A stretch of DNA of 64,000 bases from Paenibacillus pasadenensis (GCF_023715725.1 NZ_JAMBOT010000002.1:744001-808000), one strand, 5' to 3'. Shown: positions 6,805 to 16,077, counted from the stretch's first letter. The notes: a model not told the origin generated them from the sequence alone. Program-made: numbers and translations.

Positions 6805-8148
6805 TTAACTTCCGGCAGCGGGAAACCGCAAAACAAATGCAGCCCCGCCATTGCTGCCGTTACTGGCCGAAATTTGGCCTTGGCAGCGCTCAACGATTGC
6901 ACGGGAGATGGCAAGTCCAAGCCCGGTCTGTCCGTCCTGTCCTTTAGCGAAGCGTTGGAATAAACGGGGAAGAAGCGAATCCGGAATGCCTGCGCCGTCA
7001 TCGGCAATTTTTATCGAGATCATGTTGTCTTGTTCTTCAATCTGAATGCGGATTACATGTTGGGCGTACCGTGAAGCGTTGTCTACGATGTTAAGCAATG
7101 CCTGAAGCATTTTATCGGGATCGGCTTTAATATGGGAAGCTTTGCTTGCGGGAGAACGTGTAGTCACCTCGAGCTTCAGTCCTTTGTCCAGCAGCTGCGG
7201 GTTAATCCTTTCGGCCGTCTGGCTGACCAGCTGCTCTACGGATACGTGATAAGCGTGAAATATGCCTTCTTCACTTTCCAGCTTAGCCAAAAGAATCATT
7301 TCGTTGACGATCTTTTTCAACCGTTCACACTCGCTGGCGATTGTTTGCAGGCCCTTAACGGCTGCATTTTCCTTAAATATGCCGTCGAGGATGCCCTCTG
7401 CGTAACCTCGAATGGAAGTAAGAGGCGTTTTCAGCTCATGGGAAGCATTTTGGAAAAATTGCTTTTGGGCAAGCTGATGTCGGTCCAGCTCAGCAGCCAG
7501 CTGATGGACGCTTTGTGCAACCTCGCCGATTTCACCGCCGGAATGAATGAGCTGAACTTCAGAAAAACGCCTGGTTTCAAGCTTTTTCAGCTCTTCTCTC
7601 AGCTTCATCAATGGAGTTGCGATGCGCCGGGTCATATAAATGCTGAGCAGAAAAGCGAGCAATCCGCCAATTGTGAGCACTACCATGAAACGGATAAACA
7701 GCTCATTTTGCATCGATTCAATTTTGGCTATCGGTGTCGTGACCAACACTGTCATCGCGTTAGGATTAAGCAGAGAGGGCGGTTCAACCTCAGTTTCCAG
7801 CAAATACGCGCCATCCGGTTTATGCAGAATGCCGTCGCGGATCTGAACTTGCTCTCCGGCGGATAAATTCCTTTTTGGCAGGTTGCGCATTATAAAGGTT
7901 TGATTCAATTTAGCCAACAGCGACTGCGCCGCTTCAAATTCGGAAGGTTTAAAATTTACGGGCTCTTTACTGGGAATCCCGGGATTTTTGATTTGATTAA
8001 TGAGCGTAACTGCCTGTTCCTGCATGGATGCACGCTGGCCTTTGATGAGAGTGTTGGACATAATGGGATAAATAAGGACAGCGGTAACAACAACAATCGA
8101 TAAAAGCAGGACGCCAAACGATAAATTAAGCTGATGGATTAATTTCAT
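6805..8148 (-). CDS. Sensor histidine kinase
   Basis: This kinase has 447 residues. A membrane segment at about 10-30 and a second at about 152-172 flank an exported sensor domain of about 120 residues. A HAMP domain follows (to about 225), then the phosphoacceptor in NASHELKTPLTSIRGY (H237) and an HATPase domain with N-box NIVDNASRYA, DDGAGIP and GLGLAISRAIV. It would phosphorylate the regulator encoded just upstream. The ATG at 8148 overlaps the regulator stop by four bases. Convergence with the ABC operon suggests that it senses a substrate of that transporter. Confidence 0.9.
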   Translation of the reverse strand: MKLIHQLNLSFGVLLLSIVVVTAVLIYPIMSNTLIKGQRASMQEQAVTLINQIKNPGIPSKEPVNFKPSEFEAAQSLLAKLNQTFIMRNLPKRNLSAGEQVQIRDGILHKPDGAYLLETEVEPPSLLNPNAMTVLVTTPIAKIESMQNELFIRFMVVLTIGGLLAFLLSIYMTRRIATPLMKLREELKKLETRRFSEVQLIHSGGEIGEVAQSVHQLAAELDRHQLAQKQFFQNASHELKTPLTSIRGYAEGILDGIFKENAAVKGLQTIASECERLKKIVNEMILLAKLESEEGIFHAYHVSVEQLVSQTAERINPQLLDKGLKLEVTTRSPASKASHIKADPDKMLQALLNIVDNASRYAQHVIRIQIEEQDNMISIKIADDGAGIPDSLLPRLFQRFAKGQDGQTGLGLAISRAIVERCQGQISASNGSNGGAAFVLRFPAAGS

Positions 8149-8879
8149 CGCTCCGCCACCTCTTCTTGAACGCTTAATCGGTAGCCAAATCCCCATACCG
8201 TTTCAATCGGCAGCTCTTTAATTTTTCGGCGCAGCCGTTTCACAAGATCGTCAATGGCGCGCTCGCTTCCAAAATAATCGCCGTGCCACACCAGCGTAAG
8301 GAGCTCATCTCTGGAAAAAGCTCTGCCAGGCTGCTGGAGCAAAACTTGAAGCAGCGTAAATTCTTTAAGCGTCATATTAATTTCATCGCCTTGCCAGTAC
8401 ACTCGTCTTTCCTCCAGCAGGAGCTGCAGTCCGCCTATAATCTGCTGCTGTTTAAGGGGATAAGGGGTAGCGGCAGATTGAGCCGGTTCCTCCTGAATTT
8501 TCATGATGGAGCTTAAGCGGTAAAAAAGGCGGTTAACCCGGGCAGCCAGCTCGCGCGGGCTGAACGGCTTCGTTAAATAATCGTCGCTACCGAGCTCAAT
8601 ACCCAAGATGCGATCAACTTCCTCGTCTCTCGCCGAAATCATGATAATGGGCACTTCCGTTTCTTTACGGAGGAGCCGGCAAAATTCGTAACCGTTCATT
8701 CCCGGCAAATTAATATCTAAAATCCACAGATCGGGCGAATCGTTTTTCCACACGTCCAAAGCCTCTTCCGCATTAGACAACCCGATCGTTTGATACCCGT
8801 CCTTTTGCAAATAGGCCTCGACAATCTCACGGATTTTGGCATCGTCGTCTACGACTGCGACTGCATATCCATTCATCAT
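8145..8879 (-). CDS. OmpR-family response regulator
   Basis: The 244-residue regulator has a receiver domain with acidic pocket D11-D13, phosphorylation site D55 in LWILDINLPGMNG, and the conserved lysine in DDYLTKPFSP. The C-terminal OmpR winged helix covers about residues 145-240 (INMTLKEFTLLQVLLQQPGRAFSRDEL, then RAIDDLVKRLRRKIKE, then IETVWGFGYRL). The start at 8879 has GGAGG seven bases upstream, and an adjacent ATG at 8876 is possible. It is the first gene of a two-gene operon. Its likely sites are the 11-bp-phased TCCACA repeats at 8943-8960 and 4573-4590. Confidence 0.92.
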   Translation of the reverse strand: MMNGYAVAVVDDDAKIREIVEAYLQKDGYQTIGLSNAEEALDVWKNDSPDLWILDINLPGMNGYEFCRLLRKETEVPIIMISARDEEVDRILGIELGSDDYLTKPFSPRELAARVNRLFYRLSSIMKIQEEPAQSAATPYPLKQQQIIGGLQLLLEERRVYWQGDEINMTLKEFTLLQVLLQQPGRAFSRDELLTLVWHGDYFGSERAIDDLVKRLRRKIKELPIETVWGFGYRLSVQEEVAER

Positions 8880-8942
8880 TGACAATCCTCCATAAAAGCT
8901 TGGTGCCTCTATTGTATCAAAGTCTGTCCCCATCCTTAGTGA

Positions 8943-8960
8943 ATCCACACTTTTTCCACA
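8943..8960 (+). promoter_or_regulatory. Direct repeat upstream of the response regulator gene
   Basis: ATCCACA at 8943-8949 and TTCCACA at 8954-8960 are spaced by 11 bases, about 65-80 bases upstream of the regulator start. The unit matches the pair at 4573-4590 before the ABC operon. Relative to the regulator gene the repeat is inverted. Autoregulation by the OmpR-type protein is the simplest reading. Confidence 0.5.
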
Positions 8961-8975
8961 CATTCGCTAATGAAA

Positions 8976-9010
8976 GGAAAAAGCGGAATCGCCTCAGGGC
9001 GATTCCGCTT
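8976..9010 (-). terminator. Intrinsic terminator of the LacI-family gene
   Basis: AAGCGGAATCGCC pairs perfectly with GGCGATTCCGCTT around a four-base loop. On the minus strand it is followed by TTTTTCC. It lies 22 bases past the regulator stop. Confidence 0.85.
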
Positions 9011-9031
9011 GGATAGCCGCAGCAAGCCGGC

Positions 9032-10033
9032 TTAGGTGGAGCTTCGGACAATCAATTCAGGTTCGACGGAAATTTGCACGGGGACCGATAGCTCGTTAAT
9101 CAAATCGTTCAGCACTAAAGCCGCCAGCTTGCCGATCTTTTCTTTATCCTGGCGAATCGTGGTGAGCGGCGGGCTGGAGAATTTGGCTGCCTCGATGTCG
9201 TCGCAACCGACGATGGCCATATCAAACGGGATGCGCAAATTATGCTCCATGGCCGCTTTCATGGCGCCGATCGCCAGCGAGTCCGATGCCGCAAACAGGC
9301 TTTGCGGCCGTTCAGGCTGCTTCAGCAGCTGCTGCATCGCCTGATAACCGCTGGCTTCCGAAAATTCGTTGCCGTGCACGAACCAATTCGGATTAACCGT
9401 CAGGCCGAAGTATTTTAAAGCCTCAATCAGATGCTGCTCACGCAAATCCGAAACCTCGGATTTTTCATGACTGCCGATAAACCCGACCTCCTTGTACCCT
9501 TTTAAGTACAAATGCTCCACGGCGGCCAAGGCGATTTTTTTGTTATCCGTCATAATAAAGCTCGATATTCCGCCGGACAGGCTAATATCGATGCCGACAC
9601 ATGGAATTTCGCTTTGATTCAGTAGGGCGGTTACCGTTTCCTTTTCATTGCCGCCAATAATCAGACAGCCCTCCGTCTTGTAGCTTTTGCAGCGGGCGAC
9701 ATAATCGTTGGCGTCGGAGCTGTAAGGAAAAAAAATCATATCATAACCGAGAGAATCCATTTGGAACTTGAACGAGTTCACAACGTCGCTAAAATAGACA
9801 TGATTCAGCCCGACATCGTAGTTTCCCGCAAAAATGACGGCAATATTGCGGAATTTTCGTGATTTTTTTCCTTTGTTAAGAATCAGCTTGTTTGTGTAGC
9901 CTAACTCATCGAGCACACGAAGCACCTTTTTTTTGGTGTCTTCACCTACATCGCTATAATTATGAATGATCTTGGAGACGGTGGAAGCCGAGACGCCTGA
10001 TAATCGTGCTACTTCTTTTAGATTATACTTCAC
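9032..10033 (-). CDS. LacI-family transcriptional regulator
   Basis: The 333-residue protein has an N-terminal LacI helix-turn-helix (NLKEVARLSGVSASTVSKIIHNY) and hinge, then a periplasmic-binding-like effector domain. Visible motifs include SLFAASDSLAIGAMKAAMEH and IVGCDDIEAAKFSSPPLTTIRQD. The start is GTG 10033 with GAGAGG eight bases upstream; an earlier TTG lacks a site. It lies downstream of the chitinase gene on the same strand but past a terminator, so it may regulate that gene or a carbohydrate operon elsewhere. The effector is unknown. Confidence 0.9.
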   Translation of the reverse strand: MKYNLKEVARLSGVSASTVSKIIHNYSDVGEDTKKKVLRVLDELGYTNKLILNKGKKSRKFRNIAVIFAGNYDVGLNHVYFSDVVNSFKFQMDSLGYDMIFFPYSSDANDYVARCKSYKTEGCLIIGGNEKETVTALLNQSEIPCVGIDISLSGGISSFIMTDNKKIALAAVEHLYLKGYKEVGFIGSHEKSEVSDLREQHLIEALKYFGLTVNPNWFVHGNEFSEASGYQAMQQLLKQPERPQSLFAASDSLAIGAMKAAMEHNLRIPFDMAIVGCDDIEAAKFSSPPLTTIRQDKEKIGKLAALVLNDLINELSVPVQISVEPELIVRSST

Positions 10034-10197
10034 TAGACGATCCTCTCTTCTCAAAGCTAGTCATTTAGATTGCTTCTATTATACATCGTTGCATAACTTT
10101 TGCACGAGCAGCAGGGCGTCTCAAGCACAGAAACCTCTTCATTTTTAAAATTGAAAGTATATGTTAATAATTGGGAGTATTATCGGATTAATAAAGA

Positions 10198-10228
10198 GTA
10201 GAATCCAACCTCATCGATTGGATTCTAC
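10198..10228 (-). terminator. Intrinsic terminator of the chitinase gene
   Basis: GTAGAATCCAA pairs with TTGGATTCTAC around a nine-base loop. On the minus strand TCTTT follows. It lies 11 bases past the chitinase stop. Confidence 0.75.
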
Positions 10229-10238
10229 GCAAACGCAG

Positions 10239-13200
10239 TTATTTAGGCAGCTCGTTGCTTAGTACGGTAATAAGCGTTTTGCCCCGGTCGGCATCCAGCT
10301 CCCAGAACATGGCGCCAGCTAAGCCTTTTGATTTCAGGTAATCGGTTTTAATTTTGAGGGACATCGGATCATCGTACGTAATCGTAAGGCCGCTGGTCGG
10401 ATTGTACAGCCAAGGCGTCTTAGTTTGATCGTTCCAATAACGAGTAAAGCCGTTTTTGCCGGTATAGTTGCCGTTGGCATCCTTCGTCAAGTAATTTTGC
10501 TCCAAATCCCAGAAGTCCCACCATGCATCTTGATCGGACCAGGTGCCGGTATCGGCTTTGGCACAGGTCTGATACATGCCGTTGTTGGCTGCGTTCGGGC
10601 CGCAATTCCAGCCACGGCCATAAAACGGAAGTCCAAGCACCAGTTTGTTGGCCGGTACGCCATTGTTCAAATAACCCATGACGGCTGCATCAATATAGAA
10701 ATTTTGCGGATCAACGCCATTATCGGCCGGATCGTAGTAAAGCGGAGCGTTATGTCCGGATTTGGCGTCCCAGTCTCCATGGAAGTCATACGTCATAATG
10801 TTAATCCAATCGACAGCCTGGGCAATGCCGGCCATATCGTTGCTGTTTCGGTAGGATGGGCTTGCTCCTCCGGCAATCGTAACGGTGTAGTGTTTGCCGT
10901 CAGCCTGGCCGGCCGTGTCAAGCGCTGCGCGCAGCTCCTGCAGCAGCAGCACGTAGTTTTGGCGGTCCTCCGGTCGGCGGGAGTTGCTTGGCAGACCGAG
11001 CTCAACCGGATATTCCCAGTCGATATCGATGCCGTCAAGCTGATAGTCGCGCAGAAATTGAACCGAAGAGGTGACAAAATTGTTCCGGGTCAGTGGATCG
11101 GCCGCCATATCCGAGAAGCGGTTCGACCATGTCCAGCCGCCAACCGAAATGATGGATTTCAGACCCGTTTGTTTTTTGAGCTGAATAAGCTGGTTGAACG
11201 CGCCTTGGAACGGCAGGGAAGGATCATTGGTCGGGTAAGCGAATTGCGTATCCGCATAAGGATCACCAAGCACCAGCGTCCCGTTCGGAACGGTAATCGG
11301 ATTGCCGTTTTTGTCTTTACAGGTCGTGTATGTTTTGAAGCTTACGTCATTGGAGCCGTTGCCATGGTAGTTATTCCAGCAAATATCGGCAAAAGCATAG
11401 TTGAGATGCGTCAGCTTCGCGGCGTCGATCAGGTCAAGGCGATAAAAGCCTTTGGAATCGTAGATAGCCCATGCCTGCCAGTAACCGATAATTTTGTTGC
11501 CTGCGCTTTGCGGCGGCTGTGCCGGCGTCGTTACGTTCACCGTATTGCTCGCTGCAGACAAATTGCCTGCGCCATCCTTTGCTTTAACGGTAAAGCTGTA
11601 TGCGGTTGATGCGGTAAGCCCGGTGACGGTTGCGGATGTGCCCGTAACGGAGGCGGCCAGTGTGCTGCCCTTGTACACGTTGTATCCGGTAACATCGACG
11701 TTATCCGTTGCCGCGCTCCAGGTTAGAGCCACACTGTTGTAAGCGGGCGTGCCGTTAACGGCGAGGTTGGACGGCGCGCTTGGCGCTTGCGTGTCGGGAG
11801 CCGCCGTAGTCGTTTGAACGGCGTTGCTGGCTGCAGAAAGATTGCCCGCGGCATCCTTTGCTTTGACGGTAAAGGTGTAGGCTGTACCCGCATTCAATCC
11901 GGTAATGGTTGCTGTTGTACCGGTTACGGAGGCGGCGAGAGTGGAGCCGTTGTACACATTGTAGCCGGTGACGCCGACGTTATCGGTAGAAGAGGACCAG
12001 GACAAAGTAACGCTGTTGGAAGCAGCCGGGCTTGCAGCGGCAAGATTGGCTGGAGCGGTCGGAGCCTGAGTATCCGGCTGAGCGCTGCTCACTTCGATGG
12101 CGGAGACAGTCGCGTAATTGGCGGAGCCGCTGCTCATCGTTAGAACAAGATTAAGCTGGCCGTCGCTAACGGTAGTTGTATAGGTGCGGTCACAAGCAGT
12201 CAGCTTGCCGCATTGGGCGAAAATATCAAAGGAGGATGCTTGAACGACATCTTCCATTTTAATGTCGAATTTGCGCTGATTGGCTCCGGTGGCCCAATCT
12301 TCGACCATTTTGAGCTTCACTTGATAGGTTCCGTTCGGGAGATCGATTTTGTAGCCGCCGCCGTTGAAATAGAGAGCCTTTTGGTACAATACGGGATCGT
12401 TTGTTCCGGCCACGGCATTGGTGAAGGAGATTGGCGTGATGTAGTTGTAATACCCCCAACTGCCGGATGCGTATGTTTTGTCGGCCGACCAGACGGAGCC
12501 GCTGCTATCGGTGTAGCTGGAGGAGCCGTTAACATCGATTCGGACGAGAGCGCTGCCTCCTCCTGACGGTTGTGCTGCGGTCGTTGCGTTAACGGAGTTG
12601 CTTGCAGCCGAAGCGTTGCCTGCCGCGTCTTTCGCTTTGACGGTAAACGTGTAGGCGGTAGCGGCGTTCAGGCCAGTTATCGTCGCTGAAGTTCCAGTTA
12701 CGGATGCCGCTAGTGATGAGCCGTTGTATACATCGTATCCGGTAACGCCGACGTTATCCGTAGAAGCGTTCCAAGACAAAGAAACGCTGGAGCTGGTCGG
12801 GCTGCCTGCAACCGCCAGACTGGCCGGAGCCGAAGGAGACTGCGTATCCGGAGCTGGCCCGTTGCCGCCGCTGCTGCTCGTAATTTCAATTGCGGATACC
12901 GTGGCGTAATTGAGGGAGCCTGAAGCCATATTGAATGCAACCTGCAGCTGTCCGTCCGTAACGGTTGTATTAAACGTACGGTCGCAAGCCTTCAGCTTGC
13001 CGCCGCATTCGGAAAAGATGTCAAAAGCAGACGCTGCTACGACGTCTTCAATTTTGATGTCAAATTTGCGTTGTCCGGCGGCAGATGCCCATTCATCAAC
13101 CATTTTGAGCTTAACGGAATACGATCCGTTGGGCACGTCGAATTTATATCCGCCCCAGGCGTTAAAATTTCGAATTGATTTGTATAAAGCCTGATCGTTC

Positions 13201-13457
13201 GTATTAGCGACGGCATCTGTAATCGTAATCGGATTGTAGGTGGTGTAGTATCCCCAGCTGCCGGATGTATAGGCCTGGTCGGCTGACCAGGCAGCTCCGG
13301 AGCTATCGGTATAACTGGCATTGGAGTTCACATCAACGCGGATTGGGACGTTTGCTGTTGCTGTGACGGTTGAAGCGGGAAGGACAGGAACAATAGTGGA
13401 CAAGAATAAAGCGCTTACAATAATACTGGCCATTTTTGAGTTTCTTTTTCTTATCAT
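10239..13457 (-). CDS. Secreted multi-domain GH18 chitinase
   Basis: This protein of 1072 residues has a signal peptide (basic start IRKRNSK, hydrophobic core, probable cut near residue 35). It then carries, in rough order: malectin-like domain (38-195), fibronectin III (205-295), malectin-like domain (300-455), two fibronectin III domains (460-550, 555-645), and a glycoside hydrolase 18 domain (654-1072). The catalytic motif DGIDIDWEYP is complete, with acid E815, and SIISVGGW and MTYDFHGDWD support the family. It should hydrolyse chitin outside the cell. Malectin-like modules are assumed to bind carbohydrate. I chose ATG 13457 because it opens a clean signal peptide after AAGGGTG; the frame extends upstream without one. 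The modules are near-identical in places. Confidence 0.92.
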   Translation of the reverse strand: MIRKRNSKMASIIVSALFLSTIVPVLPASTVTATANVPIRVDVNSNASYTDSSGAAWSADQAYTSGSWGYYTTYNPITITDAVANTNDQALYKSIRNFNAWGGYKFDVPNGSYSVKLKMVDEWASAAGQRKFDIKIEDVVAASAFDIFSECGGKLKACDRTFNTTVTDGQLQVAFNMASGSLNYATVSAIEITSSSGGNGPAPDTQSPSAPASLAVAGSPTSSSVSLSWNASTDNVGVTGYDVYNGSSLAASVTGTSATITGLNAATAYTFTVKAKDAAGNASAASNSVNATTAAQPSGGGSALVRIDVNGSSSYTDSSGSVWSADKTYASGSWGYYNYITPISFTNAVAGTNDPVLYQKALYFNGGGYKIDLPNGTYQVKLKMVEDWATGANQRKFDIKMEDVVQASSFDIFAQCGKLTACDRTYTTTVSDGQLNLVLTMSSGSANYATVSAIEVSSAQPDTQAPTAPANLAAASPAASNSVTLSWSSSTDNVGVTGYNVYNGSTLAASVTGTTATITGLNAGTAYTFTVKAKDAAGNLSAASNAVQTTTAAPDTQAPSAPSNLAVNGTPAYNSVALTWSAATDNVDVTGYNVYKGSTLAASVTGTSATVTGLTASTAYSFTVKAKDGAGNLSAASNTVNVTTPAQPPQSAGNKIIGYWQAWAIYDSKGFYRLDLIDAAKLTHLNYAFADICWNNYHGNGSNDVSFKTYTTCKDKNGNPITVPNGTLVLGDPYADTQFAYPTNDPSLPFQGAFNQLIQLKKQTGLKSIISVGGWTWSNRFSDMAADPLTRNNFVTSSVQFLRDYQLDGIDIDWEYPVELGLPSNSRRPEDRQNYVLLLQELRAALDTAGQADGKHYTVTIAGGASPSYRNSNDMAGIAQAVDWINIMTYDFHGDWDAKSGHNAPLYYDPADNGVDPQNFYIDAAVMGYLNNGVPANKLVLGLPFYGRGWNCGPNAANNGMYQTCAKADTGTWSDQDAWWDFWDLEQNYLTKDANGNYTGKNGFTRYWNDQTKTPWLYNPTSGLTITYDDPMSLKIKTDYLKSKGLAGAMFWELDADRGKTLITVLSNELPK

Positions 13458-14203
13458 GCATATCACACCCTTTGAATATGAATTTGAACCCGTTTCGGAG
13501 CTAGCGCATAAAACGGAATTCAGTGGATACTCTTTCGTCAATTCGTTCGAGTATTCCTTCTTATATATTCGAAAATTTTAAAAATAATTCGCGGATTTTC
13601 TAAGTAATTTCGTTGACTTATAACTATTTAATAGGGTTAATATTATTGGGCATGCTCGAGAAACCCAGGGAAATCAGTCTTTTATAGTGTCGGAAATTGC
13701 ATGAGACGACTAGAAATGATTGATTTTAACGAAAAACATGCATTTGAACAAAAAGGTCCGACCGAAATCCCCTAAAATTTTCGCGAAAAAAACATCGAAT
13801 AATTTCTCTGTGGAACGTTTCGGATCAACGAATTCAAGATATTCAAGAAATTAACAGGGGCAAATTGAAGGAAATGAAGTGCGCGTGTAGAAGGAAGAGT
13901 TTCGGAGGATTCATTTTCTTAGAACTTCCTCATTTTCCTTTCATCAACTCTAACGCATGTTACAATGTTGAAGGTTTAGAAAGGTTACATATTGGGTAAA
14001 GGGATTTGTCGAACCTAGCAGGAAAATGCCACCAGCTGGCGAATTTCTACTCTTATGAATGGTGCGCCGGCTGCCGAAATACATTGTATAGTTGCCCATT
14101 TCCATTATTACGGCGCAATAGCGCAACTTTCCCCATCCGCTTCGGTACAATTATGTATACCGGAACGGAATTCGCTTCAGGTGAGGAGGTATAACCGCCT
14201 GTC
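13458..14203. other. Long intergenic region between chitinase and ECF sigma genes
   Basis: This gap of 746 bases is more AT-rich than its surroundings and holds no convincing coding frame. On the minus strand a promoter for the chitinase can be proposed at 13723-13751, leaving a 5' leader of about 260 bases. On the plus strand TTTCAT and TACAAT at 13939-13966, and TACAAT near 14147, are possible promoters for the sigma operon, neither of them strong. The rest has no feature I can name. Short frames of 60-66 codons around 13950-14235 have no ribosome binding sites and no protein-like composition. Confidence 0.5.
13723..13751 (-). promoter_or_regulatory. Probable promoter of the chitinase gene
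   Basis: On the minus strand TTGTTC (13751-13746) and TAAAAT (13728-13723) are separated by 17 bases, a good housekeeping-type spacing. It lies about 265 bases upstream of the start codon. No experimental start is known. Confidence 0.4.
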
Positions 14204-14797
14204 ATGAACGATTCTGAATTGATCCGGCAAATCAAACAAGGAAATGTTGAGCTCTATTCTGAATTGATGAGGCGTTACCAGCGCAAGATTATGGTTTTTA
14301 TCCTTCATATGCTTAAGAGCACCAAGATGGAGCTGGTTGCGGAAGACTTATGCTCGGAGACGTTCTATAAAGCATACCGGAGCCTGCACTCGTTCCGTGA
14401 GGTGGACGCGCAATTTTCTACCTGGCTGTACACGATTGCCCGCAACACGGTATTGAGCGAGCTGCGCAAGCAGCGGAGCATACATATTCCTTTGGAAGAA
14501 AGCGGCGTTATGCCGGTTGCCCCAATGGAATCCGCACCTGAGCAGCGGGTCCTGCAAGGGGAAAGAATGGCGCTCGTACGCGAAGCCATTAACACCTTGC
14601 CCGATAAGCAGCGTTCCGCACTTATTCTCCGTGAGTATGAAGGATTGGACTATCAAGAGATTGCTGATATTCTGGGCGGGACCGTAAGCTCGGTTAAATC
14701 CCTTTTGTTCCGCGCCCGGGGCAGTGTGAAATCTCAGCTGGAGCCGTACTTCGAAGAAACGGAGAGCGAAGATTTCGAAGGGATGAAGCTGCGATGA
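14204..14797 (+). CDS. ECF RNA polymerase sigma factor
   Basis: The 197-residue protein has sigma region 2 (LMRRYQRKIMVFILHMLKSTK, AEDLCSETFYKAYRSLHSFREVDAQFSTWLYTIARNTV, residues 15-90) and region 4 (NTLPDKQRSALILREYEGLDYQEIADILGGTVSSVKSLLFRARGSVK, about 127-175). Region 3 is absent, as expected for group 4 sigma factors. The next gene overlaps it as ATGA and encodes a putative anti-sigma factor, so this is an envelope-stress type module. GGTGAGGAGG lies upstream. The exact ECF group is not clear from the sequence. Confidence 0.92.
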   Translation: MNDSELIRQIKQGNVELYSELMRRYQRKIMVFILHMLKSTKMELVAEDLCSETFYKAYRSLHSFREVDAQFSTWLYTIARNTVLSELRKQRSIHIPLEESGVMPVAPMESAPEQRVLQGERMALVREAINTLPDKQRSALILREYEGLDYQEIADILGGTVSSVKSLLFRARGSVKSQLEPYFEETESEDFEGMKLR

Positions 14798-15384
14798 AAT
14801 GCGAGGAAGTGCAGGAAACACTCGGCCTTTATTGGGATCTGCCGGACGGCGATTCAGTGAAGCGTTCGGTCGACCTGCATTTGAAGCATTGCATATCCTG
14901 CAAACAGGAATACGAGCTCTGGGAAGAGAGCGAGCGTCTGATTCGGGAGTTCGCTTTTGAAGAGGAACTTGAAGTGGCTGAAGCAGCGGAGAATGTTAAC
15001 CGTGCCGTCATGGAGAGAATCTATGCTGAAGATCAGCTGGATTGGAACCTTCGGCGAACGCTCTTTATTACACGGCCGCTTGGCAGCAGACTGTCCGCGG
15101 CTATTGCGGCCTGTCTCGCGATGTTCACGACCAGCTTGCTCTACGTTCTGCTTGACAGGGGAGATGACGGCAAGGAAACAACAGGACTGCTTGAAACTGC
15201 CAATGCTTCCTCCTCGGGTGTGTTCAAGGCCAGCTTCTCCGGTGAAATTCCGATTGCCCGTGTCAGCGATCCTTTTATTTTAAGTCTTGTTCCGCGTACG
15301 CCTCAGTACTGGATTATATTATCCGTTCTAGGGCTCGTCATGACGATGCTTATGATGGGATGGCTTGCACGCATACGCAAATAA
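14794..15384 (+). CDS. Membrane anti-sigma factor with zinc-finger motif
   Basis: This 196-residue protein opens with a zf-HC2-like anti-sigma segment (MKCEEVQETLGLYWD, then HLKHCISCKQEYELWEE), showing the H-x3-C-x2-C pattern that binds zinc and grips ECF sigma factors. Two membrane segments follow, at about residues 103-123 and 171-191, with a short exported loop between them. It overlaps the sigma gene by four bases, ensuring balanced synthesis. Release of the sigma factor probably involves proteolysis or a conformational signal, but no sensor domain is recognisable. Confidence 0.85.
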   Translation: MKCEEVQETLGLYWDLPDGDSVKRSVDLHLKHCISCKQEYELWEESERLIREFAFEEELEVAEAAENVNRAVMERIYAEDQLDWNLRRTLFITRPLGSRLSAAIAACLAMFTTSLLYVLLDRGDDGKETTGLLETANASSSGVFKASFSGEIPIARVSDPFILSLVPRTPQYWIILSVLGLVMTMLMMGWLARIRK

Positions 15385-15392
15385 ATTATACT

Positions 15393-15418
15393 CCGGCTGC
15401 TGAAGCGGCCGGTTTTTT
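15393..15418 (+). terminator. Intrinsic terminator of the sigma/anti-sigma operon
   Basis: CCGGCTGC pairs with GCGGCCGG around TGAA, followed by six T residues. It lies nine bases after the anti-sigma stop. Confidence 0.8.
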
Positions 15419-15474
15419 GTCATACTGGTATAAGTGCGCAACTGGCGCAGAAGACCAACGGAAGGATGCTGTTG

Positions 15475-16062
15475 ATGAGATTAGGATTGATCCGACATGG
15501 GAAAACCGATTGGAACGGGCTTGGACGAATCCAAGGCGTGACCGATATTCCATTAAATGAAGAAGGATACCGTCAGGCTGAACTTCTTGCGGTCCGGCTG
15601 CTGAACGACGGAGAATACTGGGATGCGGTTGTGACAAGTGACTTGTCCAGGTCGATTGAAACAGGCAAGGTCATCGCGGATAAGCTGGGCATTCCGCTTC
15701 TTGAGCCTGAGCCGCTGTTAACGGAGCGAAGCTTTGGCCTTATTGAAGGTACGTTGGAGCAAGAGCGGTTGGAGCGATGGGGAGAAAATTGGCGAACACA
15801 TCCCGAAGCGGGCGTGGAGACCGATGAAAGCGTGCGTTCGCGCGCTGCTTCCTTCCTTCAAACCTATACAGAGCGCATGCCTGAGGGCAGGCTTTTGGCG
15901 GTTACTCATGGAAGCTATCTGGCTCAAATGCTGGGGGTCATGGTAGAGGGCTTGGATCAGCCTTATCTTCATAATATGTGTTATTCCATTTTAGAATACA
16001 GTCCAGAGGGCTGGAAGTCGCTGCTGCATAACTGCACGCTGCATCTTCAGGCCAAAGTATAA
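15475..16062 (+). CDS. Histidine phosphatase family protein
   Basis: The 195-residue protein belongs to the phosphoglycerate mutase-like histidine phosphatases. The phosphoacceptor motif is LIRHGKTDWN near the start, with the second arginine in TSDLSRSIETGKVIA, the acid in ERSFGLIEG, and the second histidine in AVTHGSYL. It may act on sugar phosphates or cofactors; related proteins include alpha-ribazole phosphatase (CobC) and PhoE. Nothing nearby points to cobalamin synthesis. ATG 15475 has GGAAGGA eight bases upstream; ATG 15466 overlaps that site, so the later start is preferred. Confidence 0.85.
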   Translation: MRLGLIRHGKTDWNGLGRIQGVTDIPLNEEGYRQAELLAVRLLNDGEYWDAVVTSDLSRSIETGKVIADKLGIPLLEPEPLLTERSFGLIEGTLEQERLERWGENWRTHPEAGVETDESVRSRAASFLQTYTERMPEGRLLAVTHGSYLAQMLGVMVEGLDQPYLHNMCYSILEYSPEGWKSLLHNCTLHLQAKV

Positions 16063-16077
16063 TCCTTTAACACCAGG

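Noticed and set aside
10425..11609. 394-codon plus-strand open frame inside the chitinase gene
   Set aside because: It mirrors the codon bias of the repeated chitinase modules. It has no signal and no family-like motif.
13950..14235. Short frames of 60-66 codons upstream of the ECF sigma gene
   Set aside because: They overlap one another on both strands, have no ribosome binding sites and have random-looking composition.
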